From Peribacillus simplex (GTDB lineage: Bacteria > Bacillota > Bacilli > Bacillales > DSM-1321): a DNA stretch of 64,000 nt. Each line of letters begins with the position of its first letter. Position 1 is the first letter of the stretch. Under the pieces are notes generated by a model. The model did not search any database, had not been told where the DNA came from, and was given only the letters and a program-made list of their open reading frames with translations. Of this stretch, positions 43,042 to 51,077 are shown piece by piece. The stretch covers positions 4,616,001 through 4,680,000 of the forward strand of contig NZ_CP011008.1 of the NCBI RefSeq assembly GCF_001578185.1. The letters are read 5' to 3'. The translations under genes were made by a program, and so were the position numbers.

Positions 43042-43076
43042 TCACAGAACACCTCATTCTTGTATTTAGCAGCAAA

Positions 43077-44438
43077 TTACCTTTTCGGTAAGGATAATAC
43101 CACCTCTGTTCCTATTCCGTCGATACTGGCCACTTTAATTTCCCCATTATGTTGATTCATTATATTTTTGGCTATCGACAAACCTAGCCCTGTTCCGCCT
43201 GTCTCCCGGCTTCTAGCCTTATCCACCCGGTAAAATCGTTCGAAGATATTTTCCATTTCATGCTCAGGAATGCCAATCCCATAATCTTTTACCCGAATGA
43301 CCGTAGAATATGACTGATCCTCTACATACACATCAATTTTGTCTGTACTATATTTGATTGCGTTATCTAAAAGGATAATAATCACCTGTTTTATCTTCAA
43401 TTCATCTGCTGTAATCATAATGGTATCTTCTTGATAATGAAAATTTATTTCTCGCCCATAGACCTCTTTGAATTGTTTAAACACGTTCTCGCATAAAGTT
43501 ATTATATTCACTGATTTAATATCTAAAGAATTTTCCATTTCCGTATCGGCTAATTCCAGCAGCCTTTCCGTCATTTTCTGAATTCGGGTTGCCTCTGAAT
43601 GAATTACATTTATAACATCCAATGCCTTTTCTTCACTTTTTATCCGGCGGCGGCGCAAGAGATCGGCATAACTTTTTATTATCGTTAGCGGAGTTTTTAT
43701 TTCATGTGAAGCATCTGAAATGAATTGCCTCTGTTTATCCAAATTCACATCCAACCTGTTCATCATCCGATTGAAAGTAACAGCCATTTTTTGCAGTTCA
43801 TCTTTTGTATCCTGTTGGATGATGATTTTTTTCGGAATACCGCTTTGTTCAATATCCTCCATCGTATTAATCATATTGGAAATTGGTCTCATAATTACAC
43901 TCGATAACCACCTGCCGCCTAGCAGCGATAGCCCCGCCCCTAATAGGGTACAAAATGTGAGTATGGAAAGTAATACATCCTTCCCTAATTCCAGACCTAG
44001 TAATCTATCTCCAATTTCTAAAGTTCCAACAACTATACCTTTGGATTGGATAGGAACCCTAACGATTAATATTTGTTCTTCTTTATGCTCTTGTTTAATT
44101 GTGCTTCTTTGCGCTTCTTGGTTAGTAGAAAATTCCCCTTTAAATTTCGTAAGCAAATAATGGTCGCTGGACACTTCGCCTCTGATTTTAGAATCAGGTT
44201 GAATGATCCTTATAAATGAATGATTCGTCAAATATGTGGTTAATTTTTTGTTTAATTCATGGGGCGTATCATCCATATGTATTTCAGCAATGACATTTTG
44301 CGCTTTATGAATTAATATATCCTCTTCCATATTTACAGTAATCTTCATAAACGAAAAAAATACAACAGCATTGACCGCAACCAACACACAGAGTATCCAA
44401 GCCGTAGTAATCAGGTTAATTTTTGTTGTAATTTTCAT
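43077..44438 (-). CDS. Sensor histidine kinase
   Basis: A 453-residue HisKA kinase. Membrane helices lie at about 10-32 and 152-174 with an extracytoplasmic domain of about 120 residues, then a HAMP domain (190-240). The H-box SDASHEIKTPLT carries His245, followed by N-box LLDNAIKYS, G1 DYGIGIP, F-box FERFYRVD and G2 GGTGLGLSI. The gene begins three bases after the response regulator. Its outer domain probably senses envelope damage; the signal is unknown. Confidence 0.93.
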   Translation of the reverse strand: MKITTKINLITTAWILCVLVAVNAVVFFSFMKITVNMEEDILIHKAQNVIAEIHMDDTPHELNKKLTTYLTNHSFIRIIQPDSKIRGEVSSDHYLLTKFKGEFSTNQEAQRSTIKQEHKEEQILIVRVPIQSKGIVVGTLEIGDRLLGLELGKDVLLSILTFCTLLGAGLSLLGGRWLSSVIMRPISNMINTMEDIEQSGIPKKIIIQQDTKDELQKMAVTFNRMMNRLDVNLDKQRQFISDASHEIKTPLTIIKSYADLLRRRRIKSEEKALDVINVIHSEATRIQKMTERLLELADTEMENSLDIKSVNIITLCENVFKQFKEVYGREINFHYQEDTIMITADELKIKQVIIILLDNAIKYSTDKIDVYVEDQSYSTVIRVKDYGIGIPEHEMENIFERFYRVDKARSRETGGTGLGLSIAKNIMNQHNGEIKVASIDGIGTEVVLSLPKR

Positions 44439-44441
44439 TAC

Positions 44442-45140
44442 TTATTTCTCCCTTATAGTATAACCAATTCCTCTTACCGTCTGAATGATTGTCGGGTCAG
44501 AAAAACCTTCTTCCGTTTTCTTTCTTAAATGGCGGATATACACATCGATTACATTTGTCTCCCCTTCATACTCATAACCCCATACATTCATCAGGATATT
44601 TTCCCGCGTCACGATTTTGTTTTTATTGGATAGTAAATAAATGAGTAGATCAAATTCCTTTGGGGTTAACGCTATGGAAGAATCCCCCCTCTTAACCTCT
44701 CTAGTATCGAGATTAATGAATAAATCTTTTATTGATAAGATCGTTTCCTCTTCTCTCAAAGCATTTGCAGCTATTGAATTATGACGTATAGCTGAACGTA
44801 TTCTTGCCAATAACTCATCGATTTCAAAGGGCTTCGTTATATAGTCATTTGCCCCTTGATCTAGTCCTGCTACCTTATCCATTGTAATATTGCGAGCTGT
44901 TAAGAGGATGATTGGCAGTAATGAGTTCTCATTTCGGATCCTTCTTAAAACTTCAATGCCATTCAGCTCAGGTAACATAACATCTAAAAGTACTAAATCT
45001 AAATTTTCTTGTAATGCAGCTTCCAACCCCGACTTGCCGGTATGGGCAAGAAGCACCTCATACCCCTCATATTCGAGTTCTATCTTTAATATCGTCGCTA
45101 TCTGGATTTCATCTTCTACAACCAGAATACGCTGTTTCAT
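44442..45140 (-). CDS. OmpR family response regulator
   Basis: A 232-residue receiver plus winged-helix regulator. The acidic pocket is VVEDE near residue 9, phospho-acceptor D53 is in LVLLDVMLPE, and the Lys is in YITKPFEIDE. The output domain ends VRGIGYTIREK. It is first in an operon of kinase, deacetylase and DedA genes. Likely binding sites are the TTTTTAAT direct repeats at 45371 and 41616. Confidence 0.93.
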   Translation of the reverse strand: MKQRILVVEDEIQIATILKIELEYEGYEVLLAHTGKSGLEAALQENLDLVLLDVMLPELNGIEVLRRIRNENSLLPIILLTARNITMDKVAGLDQGANDYITKPFEIDELLARIRSAIRHNSIAANALREEETILSIKDLFINLDTREVKRGDSSIALTPKEFDLLIYLLSNKNKIVTRENILMNVWGYEYEGETNVIDVYIRHLRKKTEEGFSDPTIIQTVRGIGYTIREK

Positions 45141-45370
45141 TTAAAACCCTCCTACTTGAGCAGTATATGGCAAGGCGTTCACACCCACATGTATTGTTAA
45201 TCGAATTTAGCCTGGAAAAATATTACTTGCATCTTAAACACGAAAAAATTGTCCTCCGCTAAATAATTCAATCCCCTTTATATTTGCTCCAAATTCCTGT
45301 ATTTTAATCGTTTCCAATTATTCTTGAAACGCTCTTCCTTCAATTTAGCATTATTTTGCTTTTTATTTCG

Positions 45371-45430
45371 CTTTTTAATTAATTTTTAATTCTTTTTTCA
45401 AGTTGCGTTAAGATTGAATTGATATATAGT
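45371..45430 (+). promoter_or_regulatory. Promoter with regulator direct repeats
   Basis: CTTTTTAATTAATTTTTAAT (45371-45390) lies just upstream of TTGCGT (45403-45408), a 16-base spacer and TATAGT (45425-45430). An activator bound to direct repeats beside a poor -35 is the classical OmpR-family arrangement. It drives the now-broken gene at 45493. Confidence 0.55.
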
Positions 45431-45492
45431 CTCCAGGGAACAGCAGAACTTGCCAATGAGGTTTAAACAAGAAAAGATCAGGAGGATTTATA

Positions 45493-45947
45493 ATGAATGA
45501 TGCAAATGGTCCATCCATCTGGTGTCAGATGTTGAACAAGGTTCCTGAAGTCATCGTTGGAGACGGCCGCAAACTTCCTGATCGAAAATCTGAACTTTGG
45601 CTTGACCAACACTACCTTAATAATGAGTGTCCTTTTGATCATAACTCTTTTCTTCCAATTCAAAGCGAGTAAGTATGTGCCAAGGGTTTACTTGATTAGC
45701 GTGCAGGCACGCTAATTACCGACAATCTGTGGACAATCTCGGGGTCAGTCTGGTGACGGCAACTATCATCTTCACAATCGCGATGCTTGCGACGTTTGCG
45801 GCTTGGTATGCGAGTGAGACGACGCTGTCCATTCACACTATCTACACATCTAAACGAGAAGCGTTCTACTGGCTGGCCATCTTGTTCACTTTGGCCTTGG
45901 GTACAGCAGCTGGTGACCTCATAGCAGAAGGTCTCGATATCGGCTAA
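45493..45947 (+). pseudogene. Frameshifted COG4705-type membrane protein
   Basis: A good start (AGGAGG, ATG 45493) gives LNKVPEV, after which the frame is wrong. The correct sequence resumes in another frame as ETAANFLIENLNFGL...FFQFKASKYVP, is lost again after YLISV, and resumes at 45729 as DNLGVSLVTATIIFTIAML...REAFYWLAILFTLALGTAAGDL. Together these spell a COG4705-type protein with at least two deletions and frameshifts. The family is uncharacterised and membrane-anchored. The promoter upstream is still well formed, which suggests recent loss. Confidence 0.8.
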
Positions 45948-45963
45948 TCTGTGTTTTTCACCA

Positions 45964-46075
45964 AAGCACATTTGTGTGACATGTCCGTTTTTGTCAAAGT
46001 GTACCGAAAGTAAAGACCATCAAAAAGTAGTGACACGCCATATTTGGCAAGATTATATGGAAGAAGCGGACGTAC
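45964..46075 (+). mobile_element. IS1182 family transposase remnant
   Basis: One frame reads KHICVTCPFLSKCTESK and then DHQKVVTRHIWQDYMEEAD. This CxxC...C knuckle plus HQKVVTRH block is typical of the middle of IS1182-type transposases. No start, catalytic DDE part or terminal repeats remain. It follows the COG4705 remnant by 17 bases. Confidence 0.75.
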
Positions 46076-46180
46076 CTCAACAAAACCAGGTTCAAGTGCT
46101 ACACAACAGAACAAAGAGCCTTCTTTCAGCGCACCAAAGTATCATATGACGGGCGGTTGGACAAATGATGAATTTTAATA

Positions 46181-46507
46181 ATGATCAATGGCAGCAGCGA
46201 CATTAAAGGTGCTGACAAGTATATACTGCAAAAAATCCCGAAAAAGGGAAAAGAGAAAGTCATAAAGCATTTACAGTTAACCGAATCCACCGGAAATAAG
46301 GTAACTGCTATTATCTATAGTGAAGATTCGAATAAGACTTCATTTCTAACGTTAGAAATGAACAAAGAAAAAACTGAAATAACTATAACAATGCAGAATG
46401 AAAAACCCATAACTTACAAAAAAACAGATCTTATTCCAAGCGAATTTAATCCTGAATATGTATGGGGCACTCTTAAAACCAAGATAAATACACCCCCGAA
46501 AACATAG
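46181..46507 (+). CDS. Hypothetical protein, perhaps truncated
   Basis: A 108-codon frame rich in Lys and Thr, with an alternating beta pattern (TAIIYSEDSNKTSFLTLEMNKEKTEITITMQ). No ribosome binding site precedes the ATG, and it lies between a transposase remnant and a dispersed repeat, so it may be the C-terminal end of a lost gene. No family recognised. Confidence 0.4.
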   Translation: MINGSSDIKGADKYILQKIPKKGKEKVIKHLQLTESTGNKVTAIIYSEDSNKTSFLTLEMNKEKTEITITMQNEKPITYKKTDLIPSEFNPEYVWGTLKTKINTPPKT

Positions 46508-46603
46508 TGAGGATGTCAAAAAAAATATAATAAAAGTTAAACTCTAAGGCACCTATATTAGGGCTTTTTCTAACCTCTGAAATCAGTTAAAAATGGCTAT
46601 TTC

Positions 46604-46817
46604 CACATACTATGTTGCTATTTACCAGGTAGTGAGTTGTGGTTGATTTCCCCTCCAGATGCTCGCTTTCCTTGGTGCGGGCGGTGAGCCTCCTCGGCGT
46701 AAACGCCTGTGGGGTCTCACCTGTCCCGCTGCTCCCGCAGGAGTCTCGCACTTCCGCTCCAATCAACCTTAAATAGTTTCGTTTTAAAAACAACAATCTT
46801 TACGAAAAGAGCCTAAA
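46604..46817 (-). repeat. 214-bp dispersed repeat, copy 2 (inverted)
   Basis: The reverse complement of 21001-21214, from CACATACTATGTTG to CGAAAAGAGCCTAAA, apparently near-identical throughout. It sits between the hypothetical gene and modA, where modB would be expected. Confidence 0.92.
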
Positions 46818-46907
46818 AAATAAACAAAGGGGATAGATCACCTATCACCCTATTACACCATTGTTGTATCATTATTTAAACGCTAATCGAATAACGAATC
46901 AGCGGCA

Positions 46908-47699
46908 TTAGTCCAAATCTTCAAATCCATATTTTTCAAAAACCTTGTCAGAATCTACACTTTGAAGATAGTCGTAAAATAGCTGTGCTTCCTTTCGGTG
47001 TGAACTATTATTGATTATTCCTACCGGATAAATGATCGGATCGTGTAAATCTTCCTTAGCCGTTGCAACGATATCAACTTTTGATGAGTTCATGGCATCC
47101 GTTTTATAAACGAGTCCCGCGTCCACGTTTCCTGTTTCCACATATGTAAGCACTTGCCGGACATCCTTGGCATATATCAATCTATCTTCAACCTCTTTCC
47201 AGAGATTCATGTTTTCCAATGTTTGTTTAGCATACTGCCCTGCCGGTACAGACTCTGGCGTACCGATCGAAATTTTAGTAGCCTTTTTTAGGTCTTCCAA
47301 GGATTCCATTGCCTTATCGGAATCCTTTGGCACCACCAGCACCAGTTTATTGCCGACTAAATCGATCCCGTTTTTCTCTTCAATAAGATCTTCATCTACT
47401 AATTGATCAAATTTATCTTCAGCAGCTGAGAAAAACAGGTCCACAGGTGCGCCTTGGGAAATTTGCTGCTGAAGAGCTCCCGAGGCTCCAAAGTTATAAT
47501 TAACTTTCACATTTACATTCTCTTTTTCAAATGAATCTTTTATATCATTTAAAGCATCTTGCAAACTTACAGCTGCGGAAACCGTCAATTCCACTTGCTC
47601 CGCCTTCATTTCTGTGTTTTCCGCTTCATCATTTGAACACCCTGTCCCCACTGTCACAAGCAGCATAATCGAAAAAATCATAAAGTATATTTTTTTCAA
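46908..47699 (-). CDS. modA: Molybdate-binding lipoprotein ModA
   Basis: A 263-residue ABC substrate-binding protein. The signal peptide ends in lipobox VGTGC (Cys21). The mature part begins ELTVSAAVSLQDALNDI and includes FGASGALQQQISQGAPVDLFFSA and GNVDAGLVYKTDA, the ModA pattern for binding molybdate or tungstate. The next genes of the operon, modB (permease) and modC (ATPase), should follow on the minus strand but repeat copy 2 is found instead, so this ModA has no visible partner here. Confidence 0.93.
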   Translation of the reverse strand: MKKIYFMIFSIMLLVTVGTGCSNDEAENTEMKAEQVELTVSAAVSLQDALNDIKDSFEKENVNVKVNYNFGASGALQQQISQGAPVDLFFSAAEDKFDQLVDEDLIEEKNGIDLVGNKLVLVVPKDSDKAMESLEDLKKATKISIGTPESVPAGQYAKQTLENMNLWKEVEDRLIYAKDVRQVLTYVETGNVDAGLVYKTDAMNSSKVDIVATAKEDLHDPIIYPVGIINNSSHRKEAQLFYDYLQSVDSDKVFEKYGFEDLD

Positions 47700-47720
47700 A
47701 ATCGCTCTTCCTTTCTAACC

Positions 47721-47757
47721 AGTTATAACTAGTTATATCTAATTATAACTAGTTAAT
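47721..47757. promoter_or_regulatory. Tandem palindromes between modA and yvgK
   Basis: TATAACTAGTTATA (47724-47737) is a perfect 14-bp palindrome. TATAACTAGTTAAT starts exactly 20 bases later (47744-47757), two helical turns. They lie in the short gap between the divergent genes and are the likely YvgK site. Confidence 0.65.
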
Positions 47758-47830
47758 CTAATATTTCCTATTTATCTATGAATTTACTTTTCAAAGGGCA
47801 CTAAGATACAATAAGGACGGAGGGATGCAC

Positions 47831-48757
47831 ATGTCGCAGGAGCTATCCTATACAATCGAAGAAGTGGCACAGCTTTTAAAAGTATCTAAATTGACGATAT
47901 ATGATCTTGTTAAAAAAGGGGAACTGCCTGTATTCCGAGTGGGCAGGCAAATGAGAATGGATGCAAAGGACTTAGAGAAATATATCACTGACAGTAAGTC
48001 CCTAACATCCCCGGTTCCTATCGCCGAGCCCCATCGGAACGAAGGGAAGGGCACACCAACCCTTGTCATCAGCGGCCAGGACATGGTTTTGGATATACTG
48101 GGGCAGTACATCGAGAAGGATTCCGGCCATAAAACATTACGATCGAACACAGGAAGTTTAAGCGGGCTTATATCCATGTACAATGGCGATTCCGACATCG
48201 TGAGTATGCACATGTTTGATGGAGATACGGGTGAGTATAATCTTCCATATATAAAAAAGATCTTGGTTGGCTATCCTTATATTTTATTTAATCTCGTTTC
48301 AAGGAATGCAGGTTTATATGTTAAAAAAGGGAATCCTTTCAATCTCACCACCTGGAATGATTTGAACAAGGATCACTTGACCATCATCAATAGGGAAAGA
48401 GGATCTGGTGCAAGAATCCTTCTTGATGAGCAGCTAAGGATCCATAAGATTCCGCCTAAAAGCCTTAAGGGGTATGAAAATGAGGAAACCAACCATTTAA
48501 GTGTCGCATCAGCTGTTTCATCAGGTATTGCGGATGTCGGCGTTGGAATTGAAAAAGCGGCAAAAATAGTCGGAGTCGACTTCATTCCATTGATAACGGA
48601 ACGTTATGACCTTGTTCTATTAAAAACTCCGAAAAACGAGCAGATCATAAAAATGGTCAAAAGAATTTTATCCTCGAATCCATTTCAAGCGGAAATCGAT
48701 GCTTTAGGTGATTATGATATTTCCAGGACAGGCTCGATCATTCACGAGACATTTTAA
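47831..48757 (+). CDS. yvgK: Regulator YvgK: excisionase-type HTH plus PBP-like domain
   Basis: A 308-residue protein. Residues 5-50 form a MerR/excisionase-type helix-turn-helix (YTIEEVAQLLKVSKLTIYDLVKKGELPVFRVG). From about residue 75 there is a periplasmic-binding-like domain (PF12727 type, with NRERGSGARILLDEQL) like that in molybdate-dependent regulators. In B. subtilis yvgK lies beside modAB. ATG 47831 follows GGAGGG by six bases; ATG 47825 would be too close. Likely senses molybdate or molybdopterin and controls modA. Confidence 0.87.
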   Translation: MSQELSYTIEEVAQLLKVSKLTIYDLVKKGELPVFRVGRQMRMDAKDLEKYITDSKSLTSPVPIAEPHRNEGKGTPTLVISGQDMVLDILGQYIEKDSGHKTLRSNTGSLSGLISMYNGDSDIVSMHMFDGDTGEYNLPYIKKILVGYPYILFNLVSRNAGLYVKKGNPFNLTTWNDLNKDHLTIINRERGSGARILLDEQLRIHKIPPKSLKGYENEETNHLSVASAVSSGIADVGVGIEKAAKIVGVDFIPLITERYDLVLLKTPKNEQIIKMVKRILSSNPFQAEIDALGDYDISRTGSIIHETF

Positions 48758-48759
48758 AA

Positions 48760-48794
48760 AGGAAGGCTACTGTAACAGCAGCCTTCCTTTTTAC
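48760..48794 (+). terminator. Terminator of yvgK
   Basis: GGAAGGCT / AGCCTTCC with an 11-base loop and a T run, overlapping the region convergent with bioB. Confidence 0.88.
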
Positions 48795-48814
48795 TTTTCT
48801 TTTTTTCATATTAC

Positions 48815-49807
48815 CTAAAGAGCACATTCTTCGATTTCAAACCCCAGGTCTTCGATGATTCCCCAATCCGCCGTTGGTTCTTGACCAGCTGTCGTTAAAT
48901 AATCTCCAACGAAGATGGAATTGGCTGCATAAAGTGCCATTGGCTGCATGGAACGGAGATTGACCTCACGACCTCCGGCCAGACGGATTTCTTTGCTCGG
49001 GTTGACGAATCTCATCATCGAAATCAGTTTCAGGCATTTAGTGGGGGTCAACTCGGAAGTTCCCTCAAGAGGCGTTCCGTCAATTGCATTGAGAAAATTA
49101 CAAGGAATGGAATCCGCATCAAGGCTGCGTAAGGATAGAGCGATTTCCACTGCTTCCGCCTCAGATTCCCCCATACCGAAAATGGCACCTGAACATGGGG
49201 ACATTCCAGCATCTTTCACAGTTTCGACTGTATCTACCCGGTCCTCATATGTATGTGTTGATGTAATATTGCTGTAGTTTTCCTGTGATGTATTCAAGTT
49301 GTGGTTGTAGCGATGAACGCCTGCTTCTGCTAGTTTGCCGGCATGTTCCTCATTAAGGAAACCTAAACAGCAGCAGATTTTAAGATCCGTCGTCTCACGG
49401 ATTTCTTTTACCGCTTCAATGACATGATCAATTTCCCTGTTGGTCGGACGACGGCCAGAAGCAACGATGCAATATGTACCCGCTTTACGACGGATTGATT
49501 CTTGCGCTCCCTCGACAATCTTTTCTTTAGTCAGCCATGCATATTTATCAATCGGGGCTTCCGACACGATCGACTGCGAGCAATAGCCACAATCTTCGGG
49601 ACATAATCCTGACTTCGTATTGATGATCATATTCAATTTGACCTTTTTTCCATAATGATGCTTGCGTATGAGATATGCTGCATTCAAAATTTCCAAAACT
49701 TCGCCATCTGGGGCTTGTACGATTGCTAATGCCTCTTCAGCCGTAACTTTATATCCTTTAATCACGCTCTCCGCTAACATCTTCCAATCCCTTACTAGTG
49801 TTTCCAA
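48815..49807 (-). CDS. bioB: Biotin synthase BioB
   Basis: A 330-residue radical-SAM enzyme that inserts sulfur into dethiobiotin. The CxxxCxxC cluster is in GLCPEDCGYCSQS, and the second-cluster region includes the Arg-rich IRLAGGREVNLR. TTG 49807 is preferred over TTG 49813, which is too close to AGAGGGA. It is convergent with yvgK, and a BirA box and a small ORF lie upstream on the same strand. Confidence 0.95.
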   Translation of the reverse strand: METLVRDWKMLAESVIKGYKVTAEEALAIVQAPDGEVLEILNAAYLIRKHHYGKKVKLNMIINTKSGLCPEDCGYCSQSIVSEAPIDKYAWLTKEKIVEGAQESIRRKAGTYCIVASGRRPTNREIDHVIEAVKEIRETTDLKICCCLGFLNEEHAGKLAEAGVHRYNHNLNTSQENYSNITSTHTYEDRVDTVETVKDAGMSPCSGAIFGMGESEAEAVEIALSLRSLDADSIPCNFLNAIDGTPLEGTSELTPTKCLKLISMMRFVNPSKEIRLAGGREVNLRSMQPMALYAANSIFVGDYLTTAGQEPTADWGIIEDLGFEIEECAL

Positions 49808-49911
49808 ATCCAATCCCTCTTTTCTTTTAATGTTGTCTATTTCTTTCCATGAATCTGCCGCGATTAATTACAAAGAACTCGCGAAGTTCCAATCGATACG
49901 AATGCTGGTGC

Positions 49912-50109
49912 CTAGATCCCATGCTTATGTACTTCCTTGGAAAGGAGCTTGGCCCGGGCAAGAATCGATGCTTCCCTCCCGACACCTGCAGATAAAGTGA
50001 AAGCTAACGCTCCGACTTTAAAGAGATAGTCTACAAAGACCTGCTTCCTGCGATTTATCCTACCTTCTGCTGCTACCGCTTTTTTAGGGTATCCCCATTT
50101 CGATATCAA
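49912..50109 (-). CDS. Possible small gene between BirA box and bioB
   Basis: A 65-codon frame starting at TTG after AAGGGA (MISKWGYPKKAV...). It is basic and helical with AGVGREASILARAKLLSKEV near the end. Codon use looks protein-like. It lies between the BirA box at 50263 and bioB, so if transcribed it would be biotin-regulated. No homologue is recognised; it may be a new small protein or a gene remnant. Confidence 0.38.
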   Translation of the reverse strand: MISKWGYPKKAVAAEGRINRRKQVFVDYLFKVGALAFTLSAGVGREASILARAKLLSKEVHKHGI

Positions 50110-50262
50110 TCTTTCCCTTCAAACCAAAATGTTCGGAAGTTCCCCACCAGTCACATTTGCATCACAGACCATAATGCTTTGCATTTGGAATGGCAGAAAA
50201 ATGACTGGTAACAGAGCATTAAGTGAAATAAATGGGCATTAACCAACCTCCAGACCACTTAA

Positions 50263-50295
50263 TATGTTAACTAAAATAGTTTATAGTTAACATAT
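50263..50295 (-). promoter_or_regulatory. BirA box 1
   Basis: ATATGTTAAC-N14-GTTAACATAT, a perfect 10-bp inverted repeat of the Gram-positive biotin operator type. It probably governs leftward transcription toward bioB. Confidence 0.82.
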
Positions 50296-50389
50296 GGATG
50301 AATAATACCATACAAACAAAATATTATTCAATGGCTATTTTTCAATATTTTCCTAGTTTGTCCTTGAAAAACTGAGAAGGCATGCATTT

Positions 50390-50425
50390 TATATGTTAAC
50401 CTAAATATTAATTAGTTGACATATA
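50390..50425 (+). promoter_or_regulatory. BirA box 2, upstream of bioY
   Basis: TATATGTTAAC-N14-GTTGACATATA, an 11-bp inverted repeat with one mismatch, about 70 bases before bioY. Biotinoyl-AMP-loaded BirA would repress bioYDA here. Confidence 0.82.
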
Positions 50426-50492
50426 AAATAGAAATCAGGCAAACTAATAGTGGGCAATTTGCCTGCCATTTCTAAAAAAGGTGGTGAAAACC

Positions 50493-51077
50493 TTGAAAGC
50501 AAGAACGATTTCTTATGTGGCCCTTTTTACTGCGTTAACCGCAATTGGCGCCTTTATTAAAATACCTATCCCTTATATACCATTCACACTGCAAATTCTG
50601 GCAGTCTATTTGGCAGGCGCATTGCTGGGGCCCCAGCTTGGGATGCTCAGTCAGTTATGCTACGTCTTGATCGGACTTATCGGGTTGCCAGTGTTTGCTG
50701 AAGGCGGGGGAATCGGCTATATATTCAAACCCACTTTCGGCTATTTGCTCGGATATATTCTGGGAGCCTATGTAAACGGGTGGCTGATCAACCGGTTTTC
50801 CCTCTCCACGATTCGTTCCATATTCCTTGCTAACGCTGCCTCTTTGCTGACCGTTTACTTCTTCGGCTGCATATGGCTGTATGGTGCAATGAAGTGGATT
50901 GTGGAAACGCCGCTTTCAATCAACCAAACGATTCTTTACGGCTTCTTATTACCGGTACCCGGTGATTTACTGCTGTGCATTCTATGTGCTGTCATCATTC
51001 AACAAGTACGTCCGCGAATTGCAAGATACATAAACGTAAAGGAGCTGAATCATCCATGGGCCAAGCCTACTTCATAA
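50493..51077 (+). CDS. bioY: Biotin transporter BioY
   Basis: A 194-residue substrate-binding (S) component of ECF-type vitamin transporters with six membrane helices. It has ALTAIGAFIKIPIPYIPFTLQ and GGGIGYIFKPTFGYLLGY. It works with the shared EcfAA'T energising module. TTG 50493 follows AAGGTGGTGA. It is the first gene of a BirA-controlled operon whose bioD start lies within its last codons. Confidence 0.93.
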   Translation: MKARTISYVALFTALTAIGAFIKIPIPYIPFTLQILAVYLAGALLGPQLGMLSQLCYVLIGLIGLPVFAEGGGIGYIFKPTFGYLLGYILGAYVNGWLINRFSLSTIRSIFLANAASLLTVYFFGCIWLYGAMKWIVETPLSINQTILYGFLLPVPGDLLLCILCAVIIQQVRPRIARYINVKELNHPWAKPTS

